DNA from: Streptomyces sp. NBC_00536
GTDB taxonomy: Bacteria > Actinomycetota > Actinomycetes > Streptomycetales > Streptomycetaceae
Assembly: GCF_036346295.1 (NCBI RefSeq)
Contig: NZ_CP107819.1
Span: 7,006,001 to 7,070,000 of the forward strand
DNA: 64,000 bases
Direction of reading: 5' to 3'
Position 1 is the first letter of the stretch. The number at the start of each line of letters is the position of its first letter. The position numbers and the translations under genes were made by a program. The notes below the pieces were generated by a model. That model was not told the origin of the DNA. It made no database searches and was given only the letters and a program-made list of their open reading frames with translations. Below, piece by piece: positions 25,379 to 33,309 of this stretch.

Positions 25379-26476
25379 TCACCGCATGATCCCGGCGGGG
25401 GCGAGGTCCGCCTCGTCCCCGCGCAGGATCATCTGGTGCGTCCGCCGCAGCATCCGGCTGGGCGGAACGCCCAGGTCGTCGGCCAGCCGGCGGCGGGCGC
25501 GGTCGAACACGGTCAGCGCGTCGGCCTGCCGGCCGGTGCGGTACAGGGCGCGCATCAGCATCGCGGCCACCGGCTCGTTCAGCGGGTGGGCCGCGGACAG
25601 GGCGAACAGCCCGGCGATCGCTTCGGAGTGCCGGCCGAGTCGCTGCTGCCACTGCGACTTCCGCTGCGCGAGGGCGATCCCGCGCTCGGTGAGCCGCAGC
25701 CGCTCCAGCTCGGCGAACGGGCCGGGCAGCCCGGCCAGGGGCTCGCCGCGGAACAGGGCCAGGGCCCGGGAGCACAGACGTACCGCCTCAGCCGGTTCGC
25801 CCGCGCGGTCGGCCGCCTCGGCGTCGGCGGCCAGTTCCTCCATGCGGGCCACGTCCACGTCGGCCGCGCCGGACACCAGCCGGTACCCGCGCCGGTCGTG
25901 CGCGATGACCGCGTCCGCGGCGTCCGGGCCGTCCGGGCCCTCCTCGAGGCGCAGGGCCTTGCGCAACCGGTAGACGTACACCGGCACCGGGTTCGTGGCC
26001 GGGGGATCCACCCCCCACACGCCGTCGCGCAGTTCGCGCTGGCTGAGCGTCCGCCCGGGGGACAGCGCCAGCGCCGCCAGTACGGCCTGCCGGCGCAAGT
26101 GCCCCAGCTCCAGGGGCCGCCCGCCCTCCCACGCCTGCAGCGGCCCGAGCAGGGAGATCCGCACCCGTGGTCCGGAAGCCCGGGGGATGGGGGTGGCGGC
26201 GGCGCGCGGCGCCGGGCCGGGTGCCCCCGTACGCGGGCCGCTGCCGGGCACGACCAGCCCGCAGTCGAAGGCGTGCACGATGGCGGCGGCCCGGTCGCGC
26301 AGCCCGCACGCCGAGAGGATCCGCGCGAGGTGTCCGGCCACGGTGTCCTCGGGAAGTGCGAGGGCGGCGGCGATCTCGTCGTCCCGCAGCCCGCAGCCGA
26401 CCGCGCGGAGCACCTTGCGCTCCTGGTCCCCGAGCGCGGTGTCGGTGGGTCGGCCGGTGGTGACGGTCGTCGGCAT
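25379..26476 (-). CDS. LuxR-HTH / SARP-BTAD hybrid transcriptional regulator
   Basis: This is a 365-residue protein. Residues ~13-70 look like a LuxR-type HTH (LGDQERKVLRAVGCGLRDDE, EDTVAGHLARILSACGLRDR). From ~103 there is an OmpR-like winged helix of the SARP group (VRISLLGPLQAWEGGRPLEL, LSQRELRDGVWG, VYVYRLRKAL). Then comes a BTAD helical domain (AERLRLTERGIALAQ-like stretch, HPLNEPVAAMLMRALYRTGR). SARPs activate antibiotic clusters in streptomycetes, and the extra N-terminal LuxR HTH is uncommon. It converges on the esterase gene (22-base gap), so the adjacent exported hydrolases are not an obvious shared operon. No biosynthetic core is in the window. Confidence 0.88.
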   Translation of the reverse strand: MPTTVTTGRPTDTALGDQERKVLRAVGCGLRDDEIAAALALPEDTVAGHLARILSACGLRDRAAAIVHAFDCGLVVPGSGPRTGAPGPAPRAAATPIPRASGPRVRISLLGPLQAWEGGRPLELGHLRRQAVLAALALSPGRTLSQRELRDGVWGVDPPATNPVPVYVYRLRKALRLEEGPDGPDAADAVIAHDRRGYRLVSGAADVDVARMEELAADAEAADRAGEPAEAVRLCSRALALFRGEPLAGLPGPFAELERLRLTERGIALAQRKSQWQQRLGRHSEAIAGLFALSAAHPLNEPVAAMLMRALYRTGRQADALTVFDRARRRLADDLGVPPSRMLRRTHQMILRGDEADLAPAGIMR

Positions 26477-26637
26477 CGCTGCTCCCCGGGCTCCGGGCTG
26501 GTCGGTCTGGCGGACGCCGTCGACAAGCTAGCGGCACCGGCGCCGGACAGCCCTCCGGAACGATCCGGAGTGACACGCACCCCGGATGCGGCGGCGGGCC
26601 GCGCTTCCTAAGCTGGTGGGTGGGACCGGAGGTGCCC

Positions 26638-27648
26638 ATGCCGACTCAGCGGATCTTCGACCGGCGCAGCCCCGGCGAGCCGAAGGCCGAGTCGCATGAG
26701 CCGCATGAGCCGCACGAGCCGCACGAGCCGCACGAGTCGGGGCCGCGGGCACCGGTTGAGGTCCTTGACGCGGATGCAGCCCGGGAGATCGTCATCGGCT
26801 GGACGTCGGAGGTTGAATTTGCGACCGATGGCCTGTCGATGCGTCGCCGGCATGAACGCAAGTACGGGCAGTGGATGAGTTCAGAGGAAGGGAAGAATTC
26901 TTTCCGGTCCTACGTGCGGTTCCTCTGGTGGGCGGCAGCGGCGTTCATCGTCTTCTTCTCCGGGGCCGCCGCCATCGCGCTGATCTCCCCGGCCGACTGG
27001 CGGGTGCCCACCGTGATTCTCGCGGTGGGCATGCTCACCTGCTGTGCCTTCCTGATCATCGGCAGGTTCAATTACGAATCGGCGAGGGACGGTTACACCC
27101 CGCCCGATCCCGTCCGTGCCCGCGCGGGAGATACGAGCGCCCAATGGCTGCGGGACCTCGACCTGCAGAACCTCATCCAGATCAACCGGCAGCAGATGAA
27201 GGTGTATCAGGAGATCGCCACGAAGCATGCGAAGCTCGCTTCGCGGAGCTGTCAGATCGCGATCGCCTCCGGGTTCCTCATCCTGGTCGTCGGCGCGGTC
27301 ATCGCTCTCGAAGTGGCGACCGATCCCGCCGCGAAGATCGTCGTGGGTTCTCTGGCGGTCCTCGGATCCGCCGTGACGACCTTCATCAGCAAGACCTTCT
27401 TCGAGGCCCAGAAGCTGGCCATGGGTCAGTTGAACCTCTATTACCGTCAGCCGCTCGTGACCAGTTACGTACTTCAGGCCGAGCGGCTGACGAACCGGCT
27501 TGACGGAATGAGCGAGACGCAGCGCGAGAAGATGGCGAGCGTGGTCGATCGTGTGCCGGCCGCCGCGGGGAATGCCTACGAGGGAGGGCCGTACGAGCAC
27601 CTCCGCGGGGAGGAAGGCGCTCGGGTCCGGCGGCCGAAGCGGGCCTGA
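26638..27648 (+). CDS. Four-TM protein with TRADD-N-associated-membrane-like domain
   Basis: This is a 336-residue protein, with ATG at 26638 preceded by GGAGG. Residues 20-34 are four His-Glu-Pro repeats. The membrane core has two hairpins, at ~94-116/123-142 and ~206-226/232-252. Between them is a helix with the pattern LRDLDLQNLIQINRQQMKVY then QEIATKHAKLASRS, which I recognise from the TRADD-N-associated membrane family of bacterial conflict proteins. The tail is basic. It is divergent from the LuxR/SARP gene. I cannot exclude a housekeeping membrane role. The family call is from memory of this pattern and needs a profile search. Confidence 0.65.
   Translation: MPTQRIFDRRSPGEPKAESHEPHEPHEPHEPHESGPRAPVEVLDADAAREIVIGWTSEVEFATDGLSMRRRHERKYGQWMSSEEGKNSFRSYVRFLWWAAAAFIVFFSGAAAIALISPADWRVPTVILAVGMLTCCAFLIIGRFNYESARDGYTPPDPVRARAGDTSAQWLRDLDLQNLIQINRQQMKVYQEIATKHAKLASRSCQIAIASGFLILVVGAVIALEVATDPAAKIVVGSLAVLGSAVTTFISKTFFEAQKLAMGQLNLYYRQPLVTSYVLQAERLTNRLDGMSETQREKMASVVDRVPAAAGNAYEGGPYEHLRGEEGARVRRPKRA
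26695..26736. repeat. Tandem 9-bp repeat encoding His-Glu-Pro
   Basis: Four full units (CATGAGCCG twice, CACGAGCCG twice) and a partial fifth encode (HEP)4HE near the N-terminus of the four-TM protein. Unit number is likely to vary between strains. Confidence 0.9.
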
Positions 27649-27667
27649 CGGGCTGCGGGCTCCGGGG

Positions 27668-28849
27668 TTACGGGACCGGCTGCTGCTGGGTGACGCAGTG
27701 GATGCCGCCGCCGCCTCCGCCCAGGCTGTCGATGTTCAGTTGCTCGACGACCCGGCCCGGGAAGGCGCGCTGGAGGGTGGACCTGGCCGCGGCGTCCGCG
27801 GTGCTGTCGCCGAACTGGGGGGAGATGACCGCGCCGTTGCACACGTAGTAGTTGGCGTAGGCGCCCACGAAGTCGGGGTTGGTGGAGCGGATCTTGTTGT
27901 AGTCCGGGCCCTGGAGCTTGGTGACGGCGATCGCGTGGCCCTGGGCGTCGGCGGTGGTGGAGAGGATCTGGAACTGCTGGCGTGCGTCGTTCGACCAGGC
28001 GTCGGTGTCGCTCGCGAGCGGCATCTGGACCAGTCCCGCCCCCTCGGCGAGGAACCGCGAGGTGGCGTCGACGTGGTCGTCGGTGATGTCCCGGCCGAGG
28101 ACCCCCTTGAACCAGATCACCTTCGTGCCGCCGAAGGCGGCGCACATGGCGGCCTCGATCTGCGCCTGGGACAGGTTCGGATTGCGGTCCGGGTTGATGA
28201 TGCTGCTGCGGGTCGCCATCAGGGTGCCGGCGCCGTCGGTCTCCACCGCGCCGCCCTCGCCCGTGAAGGCGGCCGCGGTGAACGGGACTCCGGCGTAGGC
28301 CGCGATCCGCCCGGCGACCAGGGCGTCCTTGGCGTGGGTCTGCTGGTTGCCCCAGCCGTTGAAGTTCAGGCCGACCGCGTCCAGGCCGCCCGCCCCGTTG
28401 GTGCGGAACACCGGGCCGCTGTCGCGCATCCAGCAGTCGTCGACCGGGATCGTGGTGATCACGGTGACGGCCGGTCCGCAGGCGCTCCTGGCCTTCGCGG
28501 CGGAGGCGGAGTTGGCGCACATGATGACGGGCTCGTACTTCGCGACGGTCTTGGCGATCAGTGCGATGTTCGCCTGGACACCGGCGAGCGAGCGGCCCCA
28601 GATGGCCGAGCTGTCGGGCCACGCCATCCAGGTCCGGGTGTGCCGGACGGTGTCGATCGGGACGGCGAAACCGGACGCGGCCCCGGCGGCGCGTCCGCCC
28701 CGCGGCCCGGCCGCGAAGGCCTCGCCGCCGACGGCGGTCAGTGCGGCCCCGGCGGCCGTGAGGCCCGCCGCGGTCAGGAATCCCCTGCGGTCCAGCATCC
28801 GGCGGGAGGTGGTCCCGGCCGGTTCCTGCGTTCCAGCGTGGTCGTTCAT
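27668..28849 (-). CDS. Tat-exported agmatine-deiminase / peptidylarginine-deiminase-family protein
   Basis: This is a 393-residue precursor. The twin-arginine motif DRRGFLT at 20-26 and the hydrophobic stretch AAGLTAAGAALTAVGG indicate Tat export, with cleavage near residue 48. The guanidine-modifying-enzyme fold shows TWMAWPD, the catalytic Asp in VDDCWMRDSGP, GEGGAVETDG, DDHVDA (His and Asp) and the C-terminal catalytic Cys385 in GGGIHCVTQQ. It would hydrolyse agmatine or protein arginine outside the membrane. It is divergent from a TetR gene, with a perfect 18-bp palindrome between them. Cytosolic agmatine deiminases lack a Tat signal, so the location is unusual. Confidence 0.9.
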   Translation of the reverse strand: MNDHAGTQEPAGTTSRRMLDRRGFLTAAGLTAAGAALTAVGGEAFAAGPRGGRAAGAASGFAVPIDTVRHTRTWMAWPDSSAIWGRSLAGVQANIALIAKTVAKYEPVIMCANSASAAKARSACGPAVTVITTIPVDDCWMRDSGPVFRTNGAGGLDAVGLNFNGWGNQQTHAKDALVAGRIAAYAGVPFTAAAFTGEGGAVETDGAGTLMATRSSIINPDRNPNLSQAQIEAAMCAAFGGTKVIWFKGVLGRDITDDHVDATSRFLAEGAGLVQMPLASDTDAWSNDARQQFQILSTTADAQGHAIAVTKLQGPDYNKIRSTNPDFVGAYANYYVCNGAVISPQFGDSTADAAARSTLQRAFPGRVVEQLNIDSLGGGGGGIHCVTQQQPVP

Positions 28850-28909
28850 GTCTGACCTCCGGTCAGCCCTGGGCGGATCGCGCTCCGCCGACTGGCCGGA
28901 ACGTATTAC

Positions 28910-28927
28910 TGACCGAGCGCTCGGTCA
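28910..28927. promoter_or_regulatory. Putative TetR operator, perfect 18-bp palindrome
   Basis: TGACCGAGCGCTCGGTCA lies between the divergent agmatine-deiminase-like gene (start 28849) and the TetR gene. It is placed to control both promoters. Confidence 0.75.
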
Positions 28928-29008
28928 ATAACTCTGGATAGGTGCATGACGAACCATGAGTTGATCGCCCGGGACCTAGGGCGCACCCGCAGTCGTTACA
29001 GTGGCGGC

Positions 29009-29674
29009 GTGGCAGCAGCAGCGCAGGACGATCACCCCGGTACGCCCGCATCGGCACCCCTCCCGGCCGCGGCGCCGACGAGCAGGTCCCGCACCTCGGC
29101 CAAGGGCGCCCAGACCCGCGCGAAACTGATCGCCGCGGCCCGGACCCTGCTCGCGGGCGAGGGCTTCGCACGCTTCAGCACCCGCAACGTCGCCGCGCTC
29201 TGCGGGATCTCGCACGGGATGTGCCACTACCACTTCCAGGACCGCACCGACCTGATCGTCGCGGTCGTCGAAGACATCCGGGGCGAGTGGATCACCCCGA
29301 TGGAGACCGCGGTCGACACCCCCGGCTCCTTCGCCGAACGCGCCGAGCGCGTCGTCGTACGGCTGAACCGGCCCGAGGGCCCGGACCTCTCCCGCCTCCA
29401 CTCCGCGCTCCACTGGTTCGCGCTGAACGACGAGCGGGTCCGGGCCGCCGTGGACGCCGAGTACCAGCGCTGGCTCGCCTGTTTCGTCCGGCTCTTCCAG
29501 GTCCTGTCCGACGAGCACGGCGGCGCCGTCGATCCGGTACCGCTCGGCACCGCGCTCGCCGCCGCGGCCGACGGCCTGGCCGCGATCCAGTCACTGGACT
29601 CCCGGGTCGAGACCGAGGCCGCCGTACGGGCCCTCGTCAGCGGCCTGACCGCCGTGGCCGTGCGCCCTTTCTAG
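29009..29674 (+). CDS. TetR-family regulator, divergent from the exported deiminase
   Basis: The HTH is in TRAKLIAAARTLLAGEGFAR and NVAALCGISHGMCHYHFQDR, followed by TDLIVAVVED. The C-terminal helical domain ends RALVSGLTAVAVRPF. I place the start at GTG 29009. It lacks a ribosome site but has TTACAGT 7 bases upstream, as in leaderless messages, and codons before it have low GC3. ATG 28946, with GGATAGG upstream, is the alternative and would add 21 residues. It probably represses the adjacent deiminase gene and itself through the palindrome at 28910. Confidence 0.85.
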   Translation: MAAAAQDDHPGTPASAPLPAAAPTSRSRTSAKGAQTRAKLIAAARTLLAGEGFARFSTRNVAALCGISHGMCHYHFQDRTDLIVAVVEDIRGEWITPMETAVDTPGSFAERAERVVVRLNRPEGPDLSRLHSALHWFALNDERVRAAVDAEYQRWLACFVRLFQVLSDEHGGAVDPVPLGTALAAAADGLAAIQSLDSRVETEAAVRALVSGLTAVAVRPF

Positions 29675-29692
29675 CGCCGGTCGGAGCCCCCG

Positions 29693-30499
29693 CTACAGCG
29701 CCCGGCGGGCAGCCGCGATCCGCCGCGGATCCCAGCCGGGCCGGGGTACGGACTCCAACAGCAGCCGGGTGTAAGGGTGCTGGGGGTCGGCGAGCACCCG
29801 CGCCGTCGGCCCCGACTCGACGATCCGGCCGCGCCGCATCACGAGGACGTCGTCGGTCACGCAGCGCACCACCCCCAGGTCGTGCGTGATGAACAGGTAG
29901 CCGATCCCGGTCTCCTCGCGGATGTCGAAGAGCAGGTTCAGGATCTGGGCCTGCACCGAGACGTCCAGGGCCGCCACCGCCTCGTCGAGGACGAGGACGG
30001 ACGGTTCGACGGCCAGCGCGCGGGCGATCGCCACTCGCTGGCGCTGCCCGCCGGACAGCTGCCGGGGCAGCGCGTCCGCCTCGCGCGCGCCGAGGCCGAC
30101 CCGGTCCAGCAGCTCGCCGATCCGCCGGGCGTGGTCCGTACCGGGGAAGTGCAGCCGGAGCGTCTCGCGCAGCGCCCCGCCCACGGTGGTGCGCGGATCG
30201 AGGGACAGGAAGGGGTCCTGGAAGACCATCTGGACCTCGCGGGCCCTGGCCAGGCGGGCGGCCGCCCCGCGCCGGTGCTCGCCGCGGTCCCGTCCGTGGA
30301 TCAGCACGCGCCCGCTGTCCGCCCGCTCCAGGCCCACGATGATCCGGGCGGTGGTCGTCTTGCCGGATCCCGATTCGCCGACGATGCCCAGGGACCGGCC
30401 CCCGGCGAGCGTGAACGACACGTCGTCCACGGCCCGTACGCTCCCGTAGGTCCGGCGCAGGTCCACGACCTCCAGGACGTTTCCGATCGTCTCAGCCAT
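29693..30499 (-). CDS. Peptide/nickel-type ABC transporter ATP-binding protein (OppF/DppF-like)
   Basis: This is a 268-residue ATPase. Walker A GESGSGKTT, Q-loop MVFQDPFLSLDP, signature LSGGQRQRVAIARAL, Walker B VLVLDEAVAALDVS and the switch His in LFITHDLGVV are all intact. The canonical oligopeptide tail PQHPYTRLLLESVPRP is present. It is the last gene of the importer operon and overlaps the upstream ATPase by 8 bases. Confidence 0.95.
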   Translation of the reverse strand: MAETIGNVLEVVDLRRTYGSVRAVDDVSFTLAGGRSLGIVGESGSGKTTTARIIVGLERADSGRVLIHGRDRGEHRRGAAARLARAREVQMVFQDPFLSLDPRTTVGGALRETLRLHFPGTDHARRIGELLDRVGLGAREADALPRQLSGGQRQRVAIARALAVEPSVLVLDEAVAALDVSVQAQILNLLFDIREETGIGYLFITHDLGVVRCVTDDVLVMRRGRIVESGPTARVLADPQHPYTRLLLESVPRPGWDPRRIAAARRAL

Positions 30500-31502
30500 G
30501 TGCGGCCCTCTCCGCGAGCTGCTCGCTGTGGTGGCATGACGTACCCCGGGCCGGTTCACCGGCGACCGGGAGCAGGACCGGCGCCTCCCGGGTGCACCGC
30601 TCGGTCGCGTGCGGACAGCGCGCGGCGAACGGGCAGCCGGTCAGCTCCTCGCGCAGCCCGGGCGGCCGGCCCTCGATGGCGGCGAGCCGCCCCGGCGGCG
30701 CGTCCAGGCGGGGCGTGGAGTGCAGCAGCGCCGCCGTGTACGGGTGGCGCGGTGCGCTGAACAGGGCTTCGGCGGGGCCCGTTTCGACGATCCGGCCCGC
30801 GTACATCACGTACACCCGGTCGCTGATCGCGGCGGCGAGCCCGAGGTCGTGGGTGACGAAGAGCAGCCCCGTCCCGAAACGCTCGCGCAACTCGCCGAGG
30901 AGCGCGACCACTTCGGCCTGGGTCGTGACGTCGAGAGCAGTGGTGGGTTCGTCGGCGAGGATCAGGGCCGGGTCGCCCATCAGGGCGGCCGCGATCATGA
31001 CCCGCTGCAGCATGCCGCCGGAGAGCTGGCCGGGGTACTTGCGCAGCGCGTCGCCGGTGAGGCCGACGGCCTCCAGCATCGTGACCGCCCGCTCCTCGGC
31101 GGCCCGCCGGGGCATCCGGGCGCTGTCGCGCAGGCTCTCGGTGAGGAAGTCACCGACCCGGCGCATCGGGTTGACCGCGGCCCGGGGGTCCTGGAAGATC
31201 ATGGCCGCCGTGCTGGTGCGCAGGACGCGCAGGGCGCCGGGGGACATGGTGAGGACGTCGTCGCCGACGACCCGTACGGACCCCTCCGTCCGCGCGCCCG
31301 CGGGCAGCAGCCGGAGCACGCTGCGCGAGGTGAGGGTCTTGCCGGAGCCGGATTCGCCGACCAGGGCCACGGTCTCCCGCACCCCCACGGTGAGGTCGAC
31401 GCCGTCCAGCACCGGCCGGGCGGTGTGCGGCAGTTGGAGCCGCAGCCCCTGGATGTCGAGCGTGTGCGGCGGCAGCGGACTCGGCGATGGCAGCGGACTC
31501 AT
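30492..31502 (-). CDS. Peptide/nickel-type ABC transporter ATP-binding protein (OppD/DppD-like)
   Basis: This is a 336-residue ATPase. It has Walker A GESGSGKTLTSR, Q-loop MIFQDPRAAVNPMRRV, signature QLSGGMLQRVMIAAAL, Walker B ALILADEPTTALDV and FVTHDLGLA. The C-terminal oligopeptide-transporter domain has a GCPFAARCPHATERC cysteine cluster typical of an iron-sulfur or structural motif in this group. The start overlaps the permease stop (ATGA), so it is coupled. Confidence 0.95.
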   Translation of the reverse strand: MSPLPSPSPLPPHTLDIQGLRLQLPHTARPVLDGVDLTVGVRETVALVGESGSGKTLTSRSVLRLLPAGARTEGSVRVVGDDVLTMSPGALRVLRTSTAAMIFQDPRAAVNPMRRVGDFLTESLRDSARMPRRAAEERAVTMLEAVGLTGDALRKYPGQLSGGMLQRVMIAAALMGDPALILADEPTTALDVTTQAEVVALLGELRERFGTGLLFVTHDLGLAAAISDRVYVMYAGRIVETGPAEALFSAPRHPYTAALLHSTPRLDAPPGRLAAIEGRPPGLREELTGCPFAARCPHATERCTREAPVLLPVAGEPARGTSCHHSEQLAERAAHG

Positions 31503-32353
31503 CCGTCCCTCCTGGCGACCTTGTCGGCCCAGCGCTCGCCGACGACGTTGAAGGCGACCACGGTCAGCACGATGGCCGCGCACGGCACGATCGCGGAGAG
31601 CGGGTAGCCGGACTGGATGGAGGCGTTGCCGTCGAAGACCATCCGGCCCCAGTCGGGCGTGAGGGCGGGCACGCCCAGCCCGAGGAAGGAGAGGCCGGCG
31701 AGGTCGATGAGGGCGTAGCCGAAGTTGACCGTCGACTGGGCGAGGACCACGGGTGCGATGGCGGGGATGACGTGGCGCAGACAGATCTGCGCGCCGGAGT
31801 GACCCTGTACCCGGTACGCCTCCACGTACGGGCGGGCGCGTTCGGCGAGGACGAGGGAGCGGGTGAGGCGGCTGACGTAGGGGAGGTAGGCGATGGCCAG
31901 GGCGATGACGGGGGCGAGCAGCCCCTCGCCGTAGACCGAGACGATCAGGATGGCCAGCAGCATGCCGGGGAAGGCGAAGACGAGTTCGGTGCTGCGGGAC
32001 AGTACGGAGTCCAGCCAGCCGCCGCGCCAGGCGGCGGCCGTACCGATGGCCACGCCCGCGACGGTGGAGAAGGAGACGACGCCGAGCGGGCCGAGGAGCG
32101 AGGTACGGGCCCCCAGCACCAGCCGCGAGAAGGTGTCCCGGCCGGAGGCGTCCACCCCGAGGAGGTGGTCGGCGGACGGACCGGCGAGCGCGTTGCCCAG
32201 GTCGACGGCGTTCGGGTCGTACGGGGCGATCCAGGGGGAGAGCACCGCGACGAGGACGACGACGGCGACGAAGCCCAGACAGAGCAGGGCGAGCGGGGCG
32301 CGGCCGGTCCGGATGCGGGCCAGGCCGGGGCGGCGCAGCAGGGTGACGCTCAT
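31499..32353 (-). CDS. ABC importer permease (DppC/OppC-like)
   Basis: This is a 284-residue membrane protein with an N-terminal helix LALLCLGFVAVVVLVAVLSP and the DppC-type motif GTDASGRD-like LLGVDASGRDTFSRLVLGAR. Five core helices and the EAA cytoplasmic loop (VEAYRVQGHSGAQICLRHVI) follow. It pairs with the DppB-like permease gene, overlapping it by 4 bases. Confidence 0.93.
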   Translation of the reverse strand: MSVTLLRRPGLARIRTGRAPLALLCLGFVAVVVLVAVLSPWIAPYDPNAVDLGNALAGPSADHLLGVDASGRDTFSRLVLGARTSLLGPLGVVSFSTVAGVAIGTAAAWRGGWLDSVLSRSTELVFAFPGMLLAILIVSVYGEGLLAPVIALAIAYLPYVSRLTRSLVLAERARPYVEAYRVQGHSGAQICLRHVIPAIAPVVLAQSTVNFGYALIDLAGLSFLGLGVPALTPDWGRMVFDGNASIQSGYPLSAIVPCAAIVLTVVAFNVVGERWADKVARRDG

Positions 32354-33309
32354 GCGGCCCGCCTCGCGCTAGCGAGGGAGACCCGGGGGTCGACCAGCGG
32401 GTGGAGCAGGTCGACGAGCAGGTTCACCGTCATGAACAGCGCGACCATGATGAGGGAGATGGCCTGCACGGTGGGGAAGTCCTTGGTGGTGGTGGAGAGT
32501 TCGAGGAGCTGGCCGATGCCGCCCACGCTGAACGCCGACTCCACCAGCACGGTGCAGACCAGCAGGGTGGAGACGATGAGCCCGCCGGTGGTGAGCACGG
32601 TGCCCAGGGCGTTGCGGAACACGTGGCGCCGGACGACCCGGCCTTCGGACACCCCGCGGCTGCGGGCGACCGTGACATGTTCCTGCCCGAGCACGTCGAG
32701 CATCGCGGCGCGGGTCACGCGGGCGAGCATGCCGATCAGATAGAGGGCCAGCGCGATCGCGGGCAGGGTCAAGTGCCACAGCATTCCGGGGAGTCCGTCG
32801 CCGGTGCCCCCGGTGGGGAACCAGTGCAGTTTCACCGCGAACAGGCCCTGGAGCAGGACCGCCGCGACGAACGACGGGGTGCCGATGGCGAAGGTGGTGG
32901 TGACCAGGATCGTCGAATCGGTCGCGCCGCCGCGGACCGCGCCGGTCCAGCCCAGCAGCAGACCGAGGACGAGCACCAGCACCAGCGCCATCGAGATCAG
33001 CAGCAGGGTGCTGGGCAGCCGGTCGGCCAGCAGCCGGGACACGTCGGTGCGGTAGGTGATCGAGCGGCCGAAGTCACCGTGCACCACCTGGCCGAGCCAG
33101 CGGACGTACTGCTCGGCGAACGGGTCGTTCAGGTGGTACTGGGCGTCGATGGCCTTGAGCGCCTCCGGGGAGGCGGAGCGGCCGCCCAGCAGGAAGCTCG
33201 CCGGATTGCCCGGCGCCAGGTACATGGCGCCGAAGATGACGAAGGAGGCGCCGAGGAGAGTGGCGGCCATCTCGGCGAGGCGCCGGGCGGCGAATCTCAG
33301 GAAGCTCAT
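32350..33309 (-). CDS. ABC importer permease (DppB/OppB-like)
   Basis: This is a 319-residue membrane protein with the DppB start LRFAARRLAEMAATLLGASF. YLAPGNP and a periplasmic insert (QYHLNDPFAEQYVRWLGQVV) follow. The EAA loop is VARSRGVSEGRVVRRHVFRN. The C-terminal helices are FSVGGIGQLL and VQAISLIMVALFMTVNLLVD. Coupled 4-base overlaps occur at both ends. Confidence 0.94.
   Translation of the reverse strand: MSFLRFAARRLAEMAATLLGASFVIFGAMYLAPGNPASFLLGGRSASPEALKAIDAQYHLNDPFAEQYVRWLGQVVHGDFGRSITYRTDVSRLLADRLPSTLLLISMALVLVLVLGLLLGWTGAVRGGATDSTILVTTTFAIGTPSFVAAVLLQGLFAVKLHWFPTGGTGDGLPGMLWHLTLPAIALALYLIGMLARVTRAAMLDVLGQEHVTVARSRGVSEGRVVRRHVFRNALGTVLTTGGLIVSTLLVCTVLVESAFSVGGIGQLLELSTTTKDFPTVQAISLIMVALFMTVNLLVDLLHPLVDPRVSLASARRAA

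Noticed and set aside
26695..26736. CRISPR-like 9-bp array
   Set aside because: It is an in-frame tripeptide repeat with no spacers or cas genes.
28946..29008. Upstream ATG start for the TetR gene at 29009
   Set aside because: Codons between the two starts have low GC3 and a -10-like TTACAGT lies there. The alternative is kept in the annotation note.
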